Assembly (NCBI GenBank): GCA_900318035.1 | Contig: ONJC01000011.1 | Span: forward strand, 1 to 64,000 | Origin: an uncultured Methanobrevibacter sp. | Lineage (GTDB): Archaea; Methanobacteriota; Methanobacteria; Methanobacteriales; Methanobacteriaceae | DNA length: 64,000 nt | Reading direction: 5' to 3' | Shown: positions 9,488 to 20,127 of the stretch, piece after piece | Layout: each line of letters begins with the position of its first letter | How positions within the stretch are numbered: position 1 is the first letter of the stretch | The notes under the pieces: generated by a model | Told to the model about the DNA's origin: nothing | What the model saw: only the letters and a program-made list of their open reading frames with translations | Databases searched by the model: none | Made by a program: the position numbers and the translations under genes

Positions 9488-10761
9488 CAGAAATCACCCT
9501 TTGCAATTTTCACTGCACAATATTCTCCGCACATTGCACACATTTCATTATCGTCAAGTTCACACTTGTCCCTGTACTGCCTTGGCTTGGATTTGTCCAG
9601 GGCCAAATCGAATTGGCTCTCCCAGTCAAATTCCCTTCTGGCCTTTGCCATGGCTTTTTCACGTGTCCATGCTGAATCAAGACCTTTTGCAACGTCTGCA
9701 GCTTCAGCCGCAATTTTAGATGCAATCACTCCCTCTTTTACATCTTCCAGACTTGGAAGTGAGAGATGTTCTGCAGGGGTTACGTAACATAGGAAATTGG
9801 CACCTGCAGTTGCCGCAATCGCTCCGCCGATAGCTCCGGTAATGTGGTCATAGCCCGGTGCAATGTCTGTTACAAGAGGGCCTAAAACATAAAATGGAGC
9901 ACCGTGACAGATGGTTTTTTGAATTTCCATATTTGCCTTAATCTGGTTCAATGGCATGTGTCCCGGACCTTCCACCATGACCTGGACATTGGCGTTTTGT
10001 GCCCGTTTGACGAGTCCGCCAAGGTTTACAAGCTCTTGAATTTGAGGGATATCGCTTGCATCGGCCAGACAGCCCGGTCTCAGTCCGTCCCCTAAGGATA
10101 ATGTGATGTCATATTCATAGGATAACTCCAAAAGGTAATCATAATTTTCATACAGCGGGTTTTCCTCGCCGTTGTGGTTAATCCAGGAAGCCATGAATGT
10201 TCCTCCACGGCTTACAATTCCCATCATCCTGTTTGCATCCTTAAGTTTTTGAACAAGGTCCTTTGTAATTCCGCAGTGGAGTGTCATGAAGTCCACTCCT
10301 TCTTTTGCCTGATTTTCAATGGCCTTAAAGATGTCGTCGGGGTCCATATCGATTATTTCCTTGTTTTTAGACAGGGTAACGACTCCCGCTTCATAGATTG
10401 GTACGGTTCCGATGCAAATGTCAACGGATTCCATAATCCTTTTTCTGAATAGCTTCAAATCAGAGCCGGTTGACAAATCCATCAGTGCGTCAGCACCATA
10501 CTCCTGGGCCAGTTTCGCCTTATTGATTTCAAGTTCAATATCATCAATCTTGGATGATGAACCGATATTCGCATTGATTTTGGTCTTCAGACCTTCACCG
10601 ATTCCGCATGGCTTTGAATGGCCATTTATATTTTTGGGGATTACGACCAATCCCTTGTCTATTAATTTAGCTAGTTTATTCGCATCTATATTTTCTTCTT
10701 TTGCAACATATTCCATTTCAGGAGTTATGTTTCCTTTTTGAGCTTCGCTTTTCTGAGTCAA
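9487..10761 (-). CDS. thiC: phosphomethylpyrimidine synthase
   Basis: Radical SAM-type enzyme converting aminoimidazole ribotide to the hydroxymethylpyrimidine phosphate of thiamine. Its 424 residues match the short archaeal form lacking the bacterial N-terminal extension. The C-terminal iron-sulfur motif reads CAMCGEYC, spaced C-x2-C-x3-C, one residue shorter than the C-x2-C-x4-C of bacterial enzymes. VEGPGHMPLNQI and LGDGLRPGCLADA are family hallmarks. The start is a TTG at 10761 preceded by GAGGGAT. No thiamine riboswitch was recognised in the short leader. Confidence 0.93.
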   Translation of the reverse strand: MTQKSEAQKGNITPEMEYVAKEENIDANKLAKLIDKGLVVIPKNINGHSKPCGIGEGLKTKINANIGSSSKIDDIELEINKAKLAQEYGADALMDLSTGSDLKLFRKRIMESVDICIGTVPIYEAGVVTLSKNKEIIDMDPDDIFKAIENQAKEGVDFMTLHCGITKDLVQKLKDANRMMGIVSRGGTFMASWINHNGEENPLYENYDYLLELSYEYDITLSLGDGLRPGCLADASDIPQIQELVNLGGLVKRAQNANVQVMVEGPGHMPLNQIKANMEIQKTICHGAPFYVLGPLVTDIAPGYDHITGAIGGAIAATAGANFLCYVTPAEHLSLPSLEDVKEGVIASKIAAEAADVAKGLDSAWTREKAMAKARREFDWESQFDLALDKSKPRQYRDKCELDDNEMCAMCGEYCAVKIAKGDF

Positions 10762-10896
10762 ATTTATCCCTCTAGTTGACTAATCATTAAAAATATTTCA
10801 AATTCATACTATATAGAATTTTTTTAAATTGTTAAATTTTATTGTCATTATAATTTTTATAATGAAAAAGGCATACAGTATTGTAAAGGTGGTAAT

Positions 10897-11751
10897 ATGG
10901 TTGAAGATAGACATGTGATAGAAACATTGGGAAAGGTTAAAGTGGTAATTGAAAACGGTGAGATAACCGAAGTGGGTTCATCAGACATGAAATACTGCCC
11001 TATGTTTCATGCAATGCATAATGTGGATGAGCTTAACGAGGAATTCATCAGAAAAAACATCAATTTCAGAATAAAGGACTTTGGAATGTGCACTCCTGAA
11101 AGAGTAATTGAAATGGATGATCTGGTTACAGTGGGCATTTCTGAAATACTGAAAACAAATATGGAAAATGGAAGCATCGACTGTGTTGTAGGAGCATGTG
11201 ATGGTGCCGGAACTGTAATAATGACAAATCCCCGTGTGGTTCAGGGGGTTGGCGGAAGAGTGTCCGGCCTGATTAGCACAACACCAATTCCGGAAGTCAT
11301 TAAAAATCTCGAGAAAACAGATTCAATTGTCCTGAATCCTGAAACTGCCGAGTTAAATCAGCTTGAAGGATTAAAAATAGCTATTTCAAAAGGCTATAAA
11401 AACATTGCAATAACTGTCATACCTTCTCCTATGATTAGGGAGCTTCGTGAATATCCTCTTGATGATGATGTCAACGTTTATATTTTTGTTGCCCATACCA
11501 CCGGCGTTGATGCCGGGGAAGCTGAAATGCTGTTTGAGTGTGGTGATATTGTAACCGCATGTGCCTCAAAAGAGGTCAGCAGATATGCCGATGAGCACCA
11601 GATATATTATTACGGAACCAAAGTGCCGATATTCTGCGCGACAGAGGATGGAAGAAGATTTCTGGACAATCGTCTTGAAAAAATTAATAAGCCTTTATCT
11701 ACAAAAGATTATCCAAGGGATAAAAGCGATTCCCCTCATGAGTTGCTTTAA
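10897..11751 (+). CDS. methanogenesis marker protein 8-like (DUF2099)
   Basis: A 284-residue protein that I recognise as the DUF2099/methanogenesis marker 8 type, found mainly in methanogens, of unknown biochemical role. Seen features are cysteines in MKYCPMF, FGMCTPE and VGACDGAG, and a conserved central stretch (TNPRVVQGVGGRVSGLISTTPI). The ribosome site AAAGGTGG precedes the ATG. It is followed within 15 nt by the exonuclease gene and is probably co-transcribed with it. No signal peptide or membrane segment is visible. Confidence 0.75.
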   Translation: MVEDRHVIETLGKVKVVIENGEITEVGSSDMKYCPMFHAMHNVDELNEEFIRKNINFRIKDFGMCTPERVIEMDDLVTVGISEILKTNMENGSIDCVVGACDGAGTVIMTNPRVVQGVGGRVSGLISTTPIPEVIKNLEKTDSIVLNPETAELNQLEGLKIAISKGYKNIAITVIPSPMIRELREYPLDDDVNVYIFVAHTTGVDAGEAEMLFECGDIVTACASKEVSRYADEHQIYYYGTKVPIFCATEDGRRFLDNRLEKINKPLSTKDYPRDKSDSPHELL

Positions 11752-11765
11752 ATGGAGGAATAATT

Positions 11766-12431
11766 ATAAAGAAAATATTTTTTGATACTGAAACATCAGG
11801 TCTGAGCTGCATCAATTGCCAAATTATAGAACTGGCAATGATTACTGTCGTTGACGGCGAAATTGTAGATCAATTTGATGAGTTTATTAAATGTGAAAAA
11901 CCTTTGCCTTCAAAAATAACTAAAATTACCGGCATTGATGATGAAACACTTGAAAGCGAAGGGCTGCCTGAAGAGGTTGTAGCAAAGCATCTAAAGGAAA
12001 TGTTTGATGAGAAGGCGTTAATGATTGCCCATAATGCACAATTTGACCTATCTTTTGTTTATTTCTTGCTTAAAAGGCATTTTCCTGATGAGGCTGATAA
12101 TCTTGTTAAGAAAATGGACTGGTTAGATACGCTAACTGTTCTAAAGGACCGTAAGGATTATCCTCATAAATTAATTGATGCCGTCAGATATTATGAAGTT
12201 GATGAAGTCAATTTTCATAGGGCAATTGATGATACAAAAGCATTATATGATGTTTATTATAAATTAAAAGAAGAACGTGATGATTTATTGAAATATAAGA
12301 ATGTTTTTGGATTCAATCCTAAATGGGGCATCAGCGGTAAAAGATTTTCATTTATTAAGTATTATCCTCAGTATTATCATAGAGGGGGAATGGTGCCTGC
12401 AGATAGAATATTGCCGAATCATGATGGTTAA
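11766..12431 (+). CDS. DEDD 3'-5' exonuclease (DnaQ-like), probable non-AUG start
   Basis: Exonuclease domain protein. Motif I (FFDTETSGL), motif II (AHNAQFDLSFVYF) and motif III (HRAIDDTKAL) give the DEDDh catalytic set. Motif I lies upstream of the first ATG at 11838. An ATG start would remove the essential D-x-E. A good ribosome site (GGAGGA, 11754-11759) is followed by ATA ATT ATA AAG AAA ATA TTT, so translation probably begins at ATA 11766 (giving M-K-K-I-F-F-D-T-E) or ATT 11763. It may proofread or trim DNA or RNA; archaeal replicative polymerases already proofread, so a repair role is plausible. Confidence 0.78.
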   Translation: MKKIFFDTETSGLSCINCQIIELAMITVVDGEIVDQFDEFIKCEKPLPSKITKITGIDDETLESEGLPEEVVAKHLKEMFDEKALMIAHNAQFDLSFVYFLLKRHFPDEADNLVKKMDWLDTLTVLKDRKDYPHKLIDAVRYYEVDEVNFHRAIDDTKALYDVYYKLKEERDDLLKYKNVFGFNPKWGISGKRFSFIKYYPQYYHRGGMVPADRILPNHDG

Positions 12432-12442
12432 TTTTGGAGGTT

Positions 12443-12470
12443 ATGGGAAAGATGTCTGTATCTTTCCCAT
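12443..12470 (+). terminator. 11-bp perfect hairpin after exonuclease gene
   Basis: ATGGGAAAGAT and its exact inverse flank a 6-nt loop, 11 nt after the exonuclease stop. It is the first of two back-to-back hairpins between convergent genes. No long T run follows, so it may be a 3'-end processing signal rather than a simple terminator. Confidence 0.5.
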
Positions 12471-12506
12471 TATATGGTTAGAATTTAATAATCGTTAATG
12501 GGGGAA

Positions 12507-12530
12507 TAGGAAGAAATTGTTGTTTTCTTC

Positions 12531-12533
<3 letters not shown>
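12507..12533 (-). terminator. 10-bp hairpin at cdc48 stop codon
   Basis: TAGGAAGAAA and its exact inverse flank a 7-nt loop. The stem ends exactly on the cdc48 stop codon (12531-12533). Second of the two hairpins in this convergent gap. Confidence 0.5.
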
Positions 12534-14732
<2,199 letters not shown>

Positions 14733-14791
14733 GATATCATCTCCTTTTTTATGGCTGTAATGTAATGTAATTGTAATGTCAAAATCTTTTT

Positions 14792-14835
14792 GTTACTTTT
14801 TGTAACTTTATTGACAAACATATCTGTGTATGTTT
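14792..14835. promoter_or_regulatory. two inverted repeats at the cdc48 start region
   Basis: AAACATA-N6-TATGTTT (14816-14835) sits between the TATA box and the expected transcription start, and GTTAC-N5-GTAAC (14792-14806) sits just after it. Both have the spacing of sites for dimeric regulators. A heat-shock-type repressor is an attractive guess by analogy with other archaeal AAA genes. Confidence 0.5.
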
Positions 14836-14837
14836 TA

Positions 14838-14855
14838 CTATATAAAGGTTTCGGT
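14838..14855 (-). promoter_or_regulatory. cdc48 promoter (BRE + TATA)
   Basis: On the minus strand the sequence reads CGAAACC then TTTATATAG, a near-ideal archaeal BRE plus TATA box. The start of transcription is expected about 25 nt downstream, near 14815, giving a leader of roughly 80 nt. Confidence 0.75.
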
Positions 14856-15021
14856 TTTAAAGTTTTTTAAATTCCTATTAAAAAGTGTTTATTTTAATTT
14901 AATTAAATTAAATATGTATATTTTTTTTAAATATATTTTTTAATTTTTTAAAATATAAAAATAATAAAAATTAGATGGTTATAGGTTAATTAAAAATTTA
15001 ATTACTTTTAGACAGTTTAAT

Positions 15022-15047
15022 ATTTGTTCGTATCTCATCGAACAAAT
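15022..15047 (-). terminator. 9-bp hairpin after prephenate dehydrogenase
   Basis: ATTTGTTCG and CGAACAAAT flank an 8-nt loop directly after the stop codon of the minus-strand gene. Likely 3'-end signal. Confidence 0.5.
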
Positions 15048-16348
15048 TATCTTATGACTCCGCCAAAACCGGTGAACAATTTTTTCACGTTTTCAATATC
15101 TTCCTTTGAAAATGCTGTAACTTCAAAGGTTAAACTTATGGAATTCTCATCAATCTGGGGGCCGTTGTATGCATCAGTCAATTTGATGTCAATTATGTTG
15201 GCGATATTCATCACGGTTTTCTGTATGGTTTCAACATGAACGTTTTTAGGAAACATGCAACTGATGGATTCGGTTTTACGGTTCCAGTTTTCGATTTTCC
15301 ATTGGTAAAGCTCATTGTCAAGCATTATCCTGATATTTGCAATACGCAGTTTTTTGGTTTTTGTCCCATTTCTCAGCACTGCAGTTTTACCGTCCACGCT
15401 TTCCAAAATTCCTGTGTGTATTTTGCCTGAATAAATATGTTTCAGTCCTATTTCCTTACCTATGGACTCGAATAATATGCTGTATTCATAGTTAAGGGCA
15501 CCTATTGCCTTATCACTTCTACCCAAAGCGTTTTTAATGTCTCCCATATGTTTTGTTGCATTAATTGCAATGTCAATGAATTTTTCTTCGTCTTTGTTGT
15601 TGATGGCATCCCGCAGTTCAATCGCTGCTTCAGTAAATGTATTTCTGATGTTTGGACCATTGGTGTTCATGGACTGGATATTGTATGTCAGATAAGGATT
15701 CTGTGAAACGATACGTGCAATCATGTCTATCATCAGGTTATAGATTGGACTTTCATAATCTTCAGTTTCAGATATGTCCACTTTTAATTTTTCTATGGCT
15801 GAAGCGGTTGAAATAAATGAAAAATGAGTTAAAACCTGCACAATACTCATCATGAAATCATGTTTTTGAGCTGTAGTTTCAATTACTCTCATATTCTTGC
15901 TTTCAAGGTATCTGTAAACTTTATCATACCATTTGCCCTTTTTTTCAGGGGTCAGTACAATTACCTGATTGTCAAGTCTTGTGGTTCTCGGACCGAAAAT
16001 AGGGTGGGTTGGAATATATTCGACAGTATCTGGCAGCACTTCTCTCATTGTTTTGGTAGGGCCTTCCTTGACTGAAGTCACGTCAACCATGACTGACCTT
16101 TCCTTCATGAATGGAGCCACTTCTCGAATGACGTCACAGGTATGTTCTATTGGAACGGAGATGATTAGCATATCACTTATATTAGCCAAACCTGCGTTTG
16201 ATTCAATATAACTCACGTTTAATTTGTCAGCTACTGATTTGCCTTTTTTATGGTCTCTTCCAGTTATGTATACATCAAATTCATCTCTAAAATAGTAAAT
16301 GAGGGTTTTGCCTAAACCGTCACTACCTCCAATAATTCCAACATTCAT
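15047..16348 (-). CDS. tyrA: prephenate dehydrogenase family protein
   Basis: A 433-residue protein with an N-terminal Rossmann fold (GIIGGSDGLGKT, residues 4-15; the basic ITGRDHKKG that follows suggests NADP), a prephenate dehydrogenase catalytic and helical domain (THPIFGPRT around 115-125, then VLTHFSFISTASAIEKL), and a C-terminal extension of about 130 residues (from about 300) that looks regulatory. It would oxidise prephenate to 4-hydroxyphenylpyruvate for tyrosine. No other aromatic genes are near. The C-terminal part does not show a clear ACT motif to my eye, so its role is open. Confidence 0.85.
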   Translation of the reverse strand: MNVGIIGGSDGLGKTLIYYFRDEFDVYITGRDHKKGKSVADKLNVSYIESNAGLANISDMLIISVPIEHTCDVIREVAPFMKERSVMVDVTSVKEGPTKTMREVLPDTVEYIPTHPIFGPRTTRLDNQVIVLTPEKKGKWYDKVYRYLESKNMRVIETTAQKHDFMMSIVQVLTHFSFISTASAIEKLKVDISETEDYESPIYNLMIDMIARIVSQNPYLTYNIQSMNTNGPNIRNTFTEAAIELRDAINNKDEEKFIDIAINATKHMGDIKNALGRSDKAIGALNYEYSILFESIGKEIGLKHIYSGKIHTGILESVDGKTAVLRNGTKTKKLRIANIRIMLDNELYQWKIENWNRKTESISCMFPKNVHVETIQKTVMNIANIIDIKLTDAYNGPQIDENSISLTFEVTAFSKEDIENVKKLFTGFGGVIR

Positions 16349-16429
16349 GTAAATAAATTATGTTTTTCTAATTAATAAGGTTATTATTGAAGTTTTTTAA
16401 TATGTAATATATTTTAATGGTGGGTATAG

Positions 16430-16669
16430 TTAAAATTCAATGCCGTTTTCTTTAAGTTTTGCTTTTAGTCGGGCATTTTCTTTGTTTTTTTCGTTGATTT
16501 CGTTGTTTTTTGCGGTTAGTTCGTTGTTTTTTTCGTTGATTTCGTTGTTTTTTTCGTTGATTATTTTTTGGAGTTCTGCTTTGTGTGCTTGTTCTCTGTA
16601 GTTAAGTTCATATTCGATTACTTCCATCAAATAGGTTTTGTTAATTTCATTTTCTATCAACTTTAACAA
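16430..16669 (-). pseudogene. duplicated 3' tail of the Rpn-like nuclease gene
   Basis: An open stretch of 79 codons matching the last part of the neighbouring nuclease (KELLKLIE-x-EINKT-x-LMEVIEYELNYREQ, then the NNEINEK/NNELTAK repeats, then KENARLKAKLKENGI). Homology begins abruptly at KELLKLIE; upstream sequence is unrelated and soon meets a stop. The first codon is a TTG without a good ribosome site. Its tail is in frame, unlike the tail of the full-length copy. It could be a decayed partial duplication or a silent reserve copy of the tail. Confidence 0.7.
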
Positions 16670-16799
16670 CTCTTTTGTATTATTTAAAATTTAAGTAATT
16701 TTTTAGCATGTAAGTAAATTTGTTGAGGCATTTTGCCCCATTTAATTTACTTTTCAAATGATGTTTATTAAATATTTTAGTAAGGAATGCCGTTTTCTT

Positions 16800-17000
16800 T
16801 AAGTTTTGCTTTTAGTCGGGCATTTTCTTTGTTTTTTTCGTTAATTTCGTTGTTTTTTGCTGTTAGTTCGTTGTTTTTTTCGTTGATTTCGTTGTTTTTT
16901 GCTGTTAGTTCGTTGTTTTTTTCGTTGATTTTCGTTGTTTTTTTCGTTGATTTCGTTGTTTTTTGCTGTTAGTTCGTTGTTTTTTTCGTTGATTATTTTT
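16800..17000. repeat. 21-nt tandem repeats encoding heptads
   Basis: Tandem 21-nt units alternate between those encoding NNEINEK and NNELTAK. The same units occur in the copy at about 16475-16570. Homopolymer runs (T6 to T7) inside each unit make the tract prone to slippage, and one unit carries an extra T. Confidence 0.8.
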
Positions 17001-17779
17001 TGGAGTTCTGCTTTGTGTGCTTGTTCTCTGTAGTTAAGTTCATATTCGATTACTTCCATCAAATCGGTTTTGTTAATTTCTTTTTCTATCAACTTTAACA
17101 ACTCCTTTCCTTTTTTTGTTGCATCAAAATATTTTCTTATCATTATTCCAAGTACATAAGCAACATCATTTCTCAATGCATCTTCAATTGTTCTATTGGC
17201 TCTGAAAAGTCTAGTGATTTTTTCAGTAATGGTTTCTGATTCTAGTCTTGGAGCAAACATGGGAAGAAATGCAATATCGAATGATTCTTGAGGAGATAAT
17301 TTTTCCTTGTTATGTATTTTAATTTCAAGATTATTTAATCTTTTTTTAATTTCTTCCCCAGGCATATGAATGTAGATTGGTCTGAGAATGTCTGAAGCAG
17401 TGGTTGAATATTCTTTTAGGGATGCTTTGAATTCTGTTTCGTCAAATATGATGACTATACTGAGTACAGGTAATCCAAAATAGGTTTTTGAATAATCTTT
17501 GTAATCTGACATCGCTTTGATCTTTTTTTCATCAACTCTTCTGCTTTGAAATTCTACATTAATTAATGTCCTTTCAAATATGGTTATATGATCGGGATTA
17601 ACTAATATGAGCCAATCCATTTCACGTTCACTGCCGTCTCTTTTAACTATTTTTCTCGGATAGCTTCGAACAAACTTGCCGGGTAATTTAAAGTAATCAA
17701 ATAGTTCTTTTGCCTGTGTGGCTTGTAAATATTTAATTGAAACATCATTTGGATGGTGAACGTTTTTTCTAAGAATCAA
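16841..17779 (-). CDS. Rpn-family (PD-(D/E)XK) nuclease-like protein with frameshifted tail
   Basis: A 312-residue product as it reads now. The N-terminal part resembles the Rpn recombination-promoting nuclease/putative transposase group: D55 in MDWLILVN and E76-x-Q78 in NVEFQSR fit the PD-(D/E)XK pattern. Residues 200-260 are helical. The C-terminus is a 7-residue tandem repeat (NNEINEK, NNELTAK) predicted to form a coiled coil. An extra T in the run at 16929-16932 shifts the frame, so the end becomes K/R/Q-rich and stops at 16841. Removing that base would restore the repeat and end in KENARLKAKLKENGIPY at 16777. The start is TTG at 17779 behind GAGGTGG. Confidence 0.75.
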   Translation of the reverse strand: MILRKNVHHPNDVSIKYLQATQAKELFDYFKLPGKFVRSYPRKIVKRDGSEREMDWLILVNPDHITIFERTLINVEFQSRRVDEKKIKAMSDYKDYSKTYFGLPVLSIVIIFDETEFKASLKEYSTTASDILRPIYIHMPGEEIKKRLNNLEIKIHNKEKLSPQESFDIAFLPMFAPRLESETITEKITRLFRANRTIEDALRNDVAYVLGIMIRKYFDATKKGKELLKLIEKEINKTDLMEVIEYELNYREQAHKAELQKIINEKNNELTAKNNEINEKNNENQRKKQRTNSKKQRNQRKKQRTNSKKQRN

Positions 17780-17800
17780 TGTTCCACCTCATTTTTTTGA

Positions 17801-17814
17801 GATTTCATGAAATC
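17801..17814. promoter_or_regulatory. 14-bp palindrome upstream of the Rpn-like gene
   Basis: GATTTCATGAAATC is a perfect palindrome, 21 bp upstream of the TTG start. It could be an operator or a leader hairpin. No partner regulator is evident. Confidence 0.35.
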
Positions 17815-18042
17815 ATCAGAAAATCATGCCAGCACATATTATTATTAATTGGAGATAGTATTTAAGCTTTTAATAGCTAAAAATCAATATTTACTTTTAT
17901 TTATTAAAATAAATTGATATTGGCATGTTATAGTTAATTTAAAGTTATAATGTGTTGTCAATATTGATTTAATATTCATAATTATTTGTTTCAAAAGGGG
18001 TAATCTACATTAATTATGAAGTATAAAATATTTTTTGAAAGT

Positions 18043-19104
18043 ATGAAGATTATAAAACAAGACACAAAAGACGGAATAATTGAAGTGGTTCCGGAAACTT
18101 TAGATGATTTGTGGCATTTGTCCCATATCGTGGAAGTTGGGGATAATGCTTCATCCAAGACAACTCGCCGTATCCAGGACAATACAGGAGATAAACTCAG
18201 AAGCGACAGAGGAGTCAAGAAAACATTTTATTTGGGTTTGGATATTGAAAATATTAGTTTTCATTTATTTACGGGCAAATTAAGATTAACTGGAGTTATT
18301 ACAAGAGGTCCTGAAGATCTGATTCCCCTCGGTTCCCACCACACATTGGAAGTTAAATTGAACACTCCTCTCACAATTCAAAAAGAAAAATGGCCGAAAT
18401 GGGCTATCAATAGACTCAACCAGGCGATTGATGCTTCTAAAAAATTGTCTGCAATTATTGTTGTTTTGGAAGATGATACTGCAACATTAGGATTGATGAG
18501 GCAATTCGGAATTGAATATTATGGGCCAATCAAGGGCAGCGTTTCAGGCAAGAGGATTGTGGATAAAAACCGCCAGAAAAACATAATCAAATTTTATGAA
18601 AAGGTCATTGAATCAATTGTCAAGTTTGATTCAATTCAGAATATTGTCATTGCAGGTCCTGGTTTTGTAAAAAATGATTTTTATGACTATCTAAAAGAAA
18701 AACATAAAGATTTGGCTAAAATATCCATCATCGAAGCAACAGGTTCCGGAGGTCGTGTAGGAATTAGCGAAGTTTTGAAAAAGGGAACTGTTGAAAAACT
18801 GACGGCTGAAAATAGGGTGGCCTTAGAGATGGGCGCCATCAATAAATTACTGGAGCAAATTGGCAGAAATTCCTCTAAAATAGCTTATGGTCTAAAAGAA
18901 GTTAAGAATGCAATTAATATGGGTGCTGTTAGTGAACTTCTGATTTTGGATACAAAAGTGGCAAGTGAAAACATGGGCGATTTGATGGACATGGTGGAAA
19001 ATATGAAAGGTACTGTAATGGTCATCAGTAGTGAACATGAAGGTGGAAAACAGTTGGAGAGCCTAGGAGGTATGGCGGCTATTTTAAGGTATGAAATAGC
19101 TTAA
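18043..19104 (+). CDS. pelA: pelota (Dom34) mRNA surveillance factor
   Basis: Releases stalled ribosomes with aEF1A/ABCE1. The three domains are visible: N-terminal Sm-like part (ETLDDLWHLSHIVE...TTRRIQ), central eRF1-like domain (IIVVLEDDTATLGLMRQFGI), and C-terminal domain (GAVSELLILD). It lacks the GGQ of release factors, as expected. The start is taken at MKIIKQD (18043) because family members begin there; an upstream ATG at 18016 would add nine residues, and neither has a strong ribosome site. The pseudomurein-type genes follow 60 nt later. Confidence 0.94.
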   Translation: MKIIKQDTKDGIIEVVPETLDDLWHLSHIVEVGDNASSKTTRRIQDNTGDKLRSDRGVKKTFYLGLDIENISFHLFTGKLRLTGVITRGPEDLIPLGSHHTLEVKLNTPLTIQKEKWPKWAINRLNQAIDASKKLSAIIVVLEDDTATLGLMRQFGIEYYGPIKGSVSGKRIVDKNRQKNIIKFYEKVIESIVKFDSIQNIVIAGPGFVKNDFYDYLKEKHKDLAKISIIEATGSGGRVGISEVLKKGTVEKLTAENRVALEMGAINKLLEQIGRNSSKIAYGLKEVKNAINMGAVSELLILDTKVASENMGDLMDMVENMKGTVMVISSEHEGGKQLESLGGMAAILRYEIA

Positions 19105-19166
19105 TATTTATATATAATTAACTATTTAATATATACTATATTTCAATCATAGAATTTGGGAGTTAT

Positions 19167-20123
19167 ATGTATTCATCGATAGCATATGCATTAATTTTTG
19201 TTTTTATTCTGTCCGTAATAGGAACAGGAATTTTTGACATTATTTTTAGATTTTTTGGTAAAAGAGGTTATTTGGGAAATCTTTACCCTAATGTCCGAGG
19301 AGGAATTCCAAGAGGCATTGGTTTAGTTCCATTTTTCATTTTAGCTTTTTATTTCTTGCCGGGATTTAATAGTCTTATTTTAATCATTGGTATTTTTGCA
19401 TTCATCGATGATGTGCTGGGCAGAAAAAAATCGCCGTTCGGAATTGAATGGGGACAACTTTCAAGAGGTATCGGAATTATTTTAGTGATTGTTGTAGGTT
19501 TCATTGAAGGTTATGGATTTTCTTCTATTTTCATTGCTTTGATGGTTCAGCCCCTCAACATATCTGATATGCAACCGGGCTCAACATGCATTGTCACAAT
19601 CATAATGTCTTCCTTAACAATCGTGCTCATGCTGATTTTCGCATCTCCTGAAGTGGCTGAGCTTCCGGCAATATACACTCCGTTACTGATACTGGTAGTT
19701 TGTTTAGGGTACTGTCCCCTTGACTTCGCCGGCAAAATCATGCTGGGAGAAGTCGGCAATCATGTATTTGGTGTAGCATTGGGCGTCTCATTTTATTTGT
19801 TGGGAGGCTTGCCTGGATTGATTGTAATGTTCATCATTACCACTGCACTAATCGCATTTGTCAGAAGAAACAATTTAAAAGTATTCTTCAGACGAAATTT
19901 AAGGTTATTGGACCCTACATTCGGTGATTACTTTATGGATGTTTTAACTGGCGGTGGATTGGGCGATTTATGCAGAAAACGTATTTTAAAAGATAAGCAG
20001 CCGGTGATTACCAATCCGATTTTAATACAATTAGGTTTTAGGAGACTAGCATATAATCCATATGCAACACATCCGAAAAGATATGTGCCTAGCAAAAAAA
20101 CTCCAGCGAGATTAGGTAGGTAA
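19167..20123 (+). CDS. MraY-like glycosyl-phospho-transferase (pseudomurein lipid step)
   Basis: Polytopic membrane protein of 318 residues with about nine or ten hydrophobic segments. It belongs to the MraY/WecA polyprenyl-phosphate phosphosugar transferase group. The catalytic aspartates of the group are visible in FAFIDDVLGRK (near residue 85) and the GEVGNHVFG loop matches the MraY G-D-x-G-S/N region. It would load a UDP-linked precursor onto undecaprenyl phosphate. Only 4 nt separate it from the MurG-like gene, so the two form an operon. Assignment to pseudomurein is inferred from organism type and pairing. Confidence 0.82.
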   Translation: MYSSIAYALIFVFILSVIGTGIFDIIFRFFGKRGYLGNLYPNVRGGIPRGIGLVPFFILAFYFLPGFNSLILIIGIFAFIDDVLGRKKSPFGIEWGQLSRGIGIILVIVVGFIEGYGFSSIFIALMVQPLNISDMQPGSTCIVTIIMSSLTIVLMLIFASPEVAELPAIYTPLLILVVCLGYCPLDFAGKIMLGEVGNHVFGVALGVSFYLLGGLPGLIVMFIITTALIAFVRRNNLKVFFRRNLRLLDPTFGDYFMDVLTGGGLGDLCRKRILKDKQPVITNPILIQLGFRRLAYNPYATHPKRYVPSKKTPARLGR

Positions 20124-20127
20124 TTTA

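Larger units (their letters stand above)
14733..15046. other. cdc48 promoter and leader region (noncoding)
   Basis: A gap of about 314 bases. It holds the cdc48 promoter (TATA at 14838-14846), two inverted repeats (14792-14806 and 14816-14835), a run of TGTAA/TAATG direct repeats around 14757-14779, a very AT-rich stretch at 14880-15000, and the tyrA 3' hairpin. No gene was seen. Confidence 0.7.

Noticed and set aside
10762..10896. TPP riboswitch ahead of thiC
   Set aside because: The leader is short and AT-rich and lacks the conserved CTGAGA and related core elements.
16400..17000. CRISPR array, because of short regular repeats
   Set aside because: The 21-nt units are contiguous, without spacers, and encode heptads in a protein tail.
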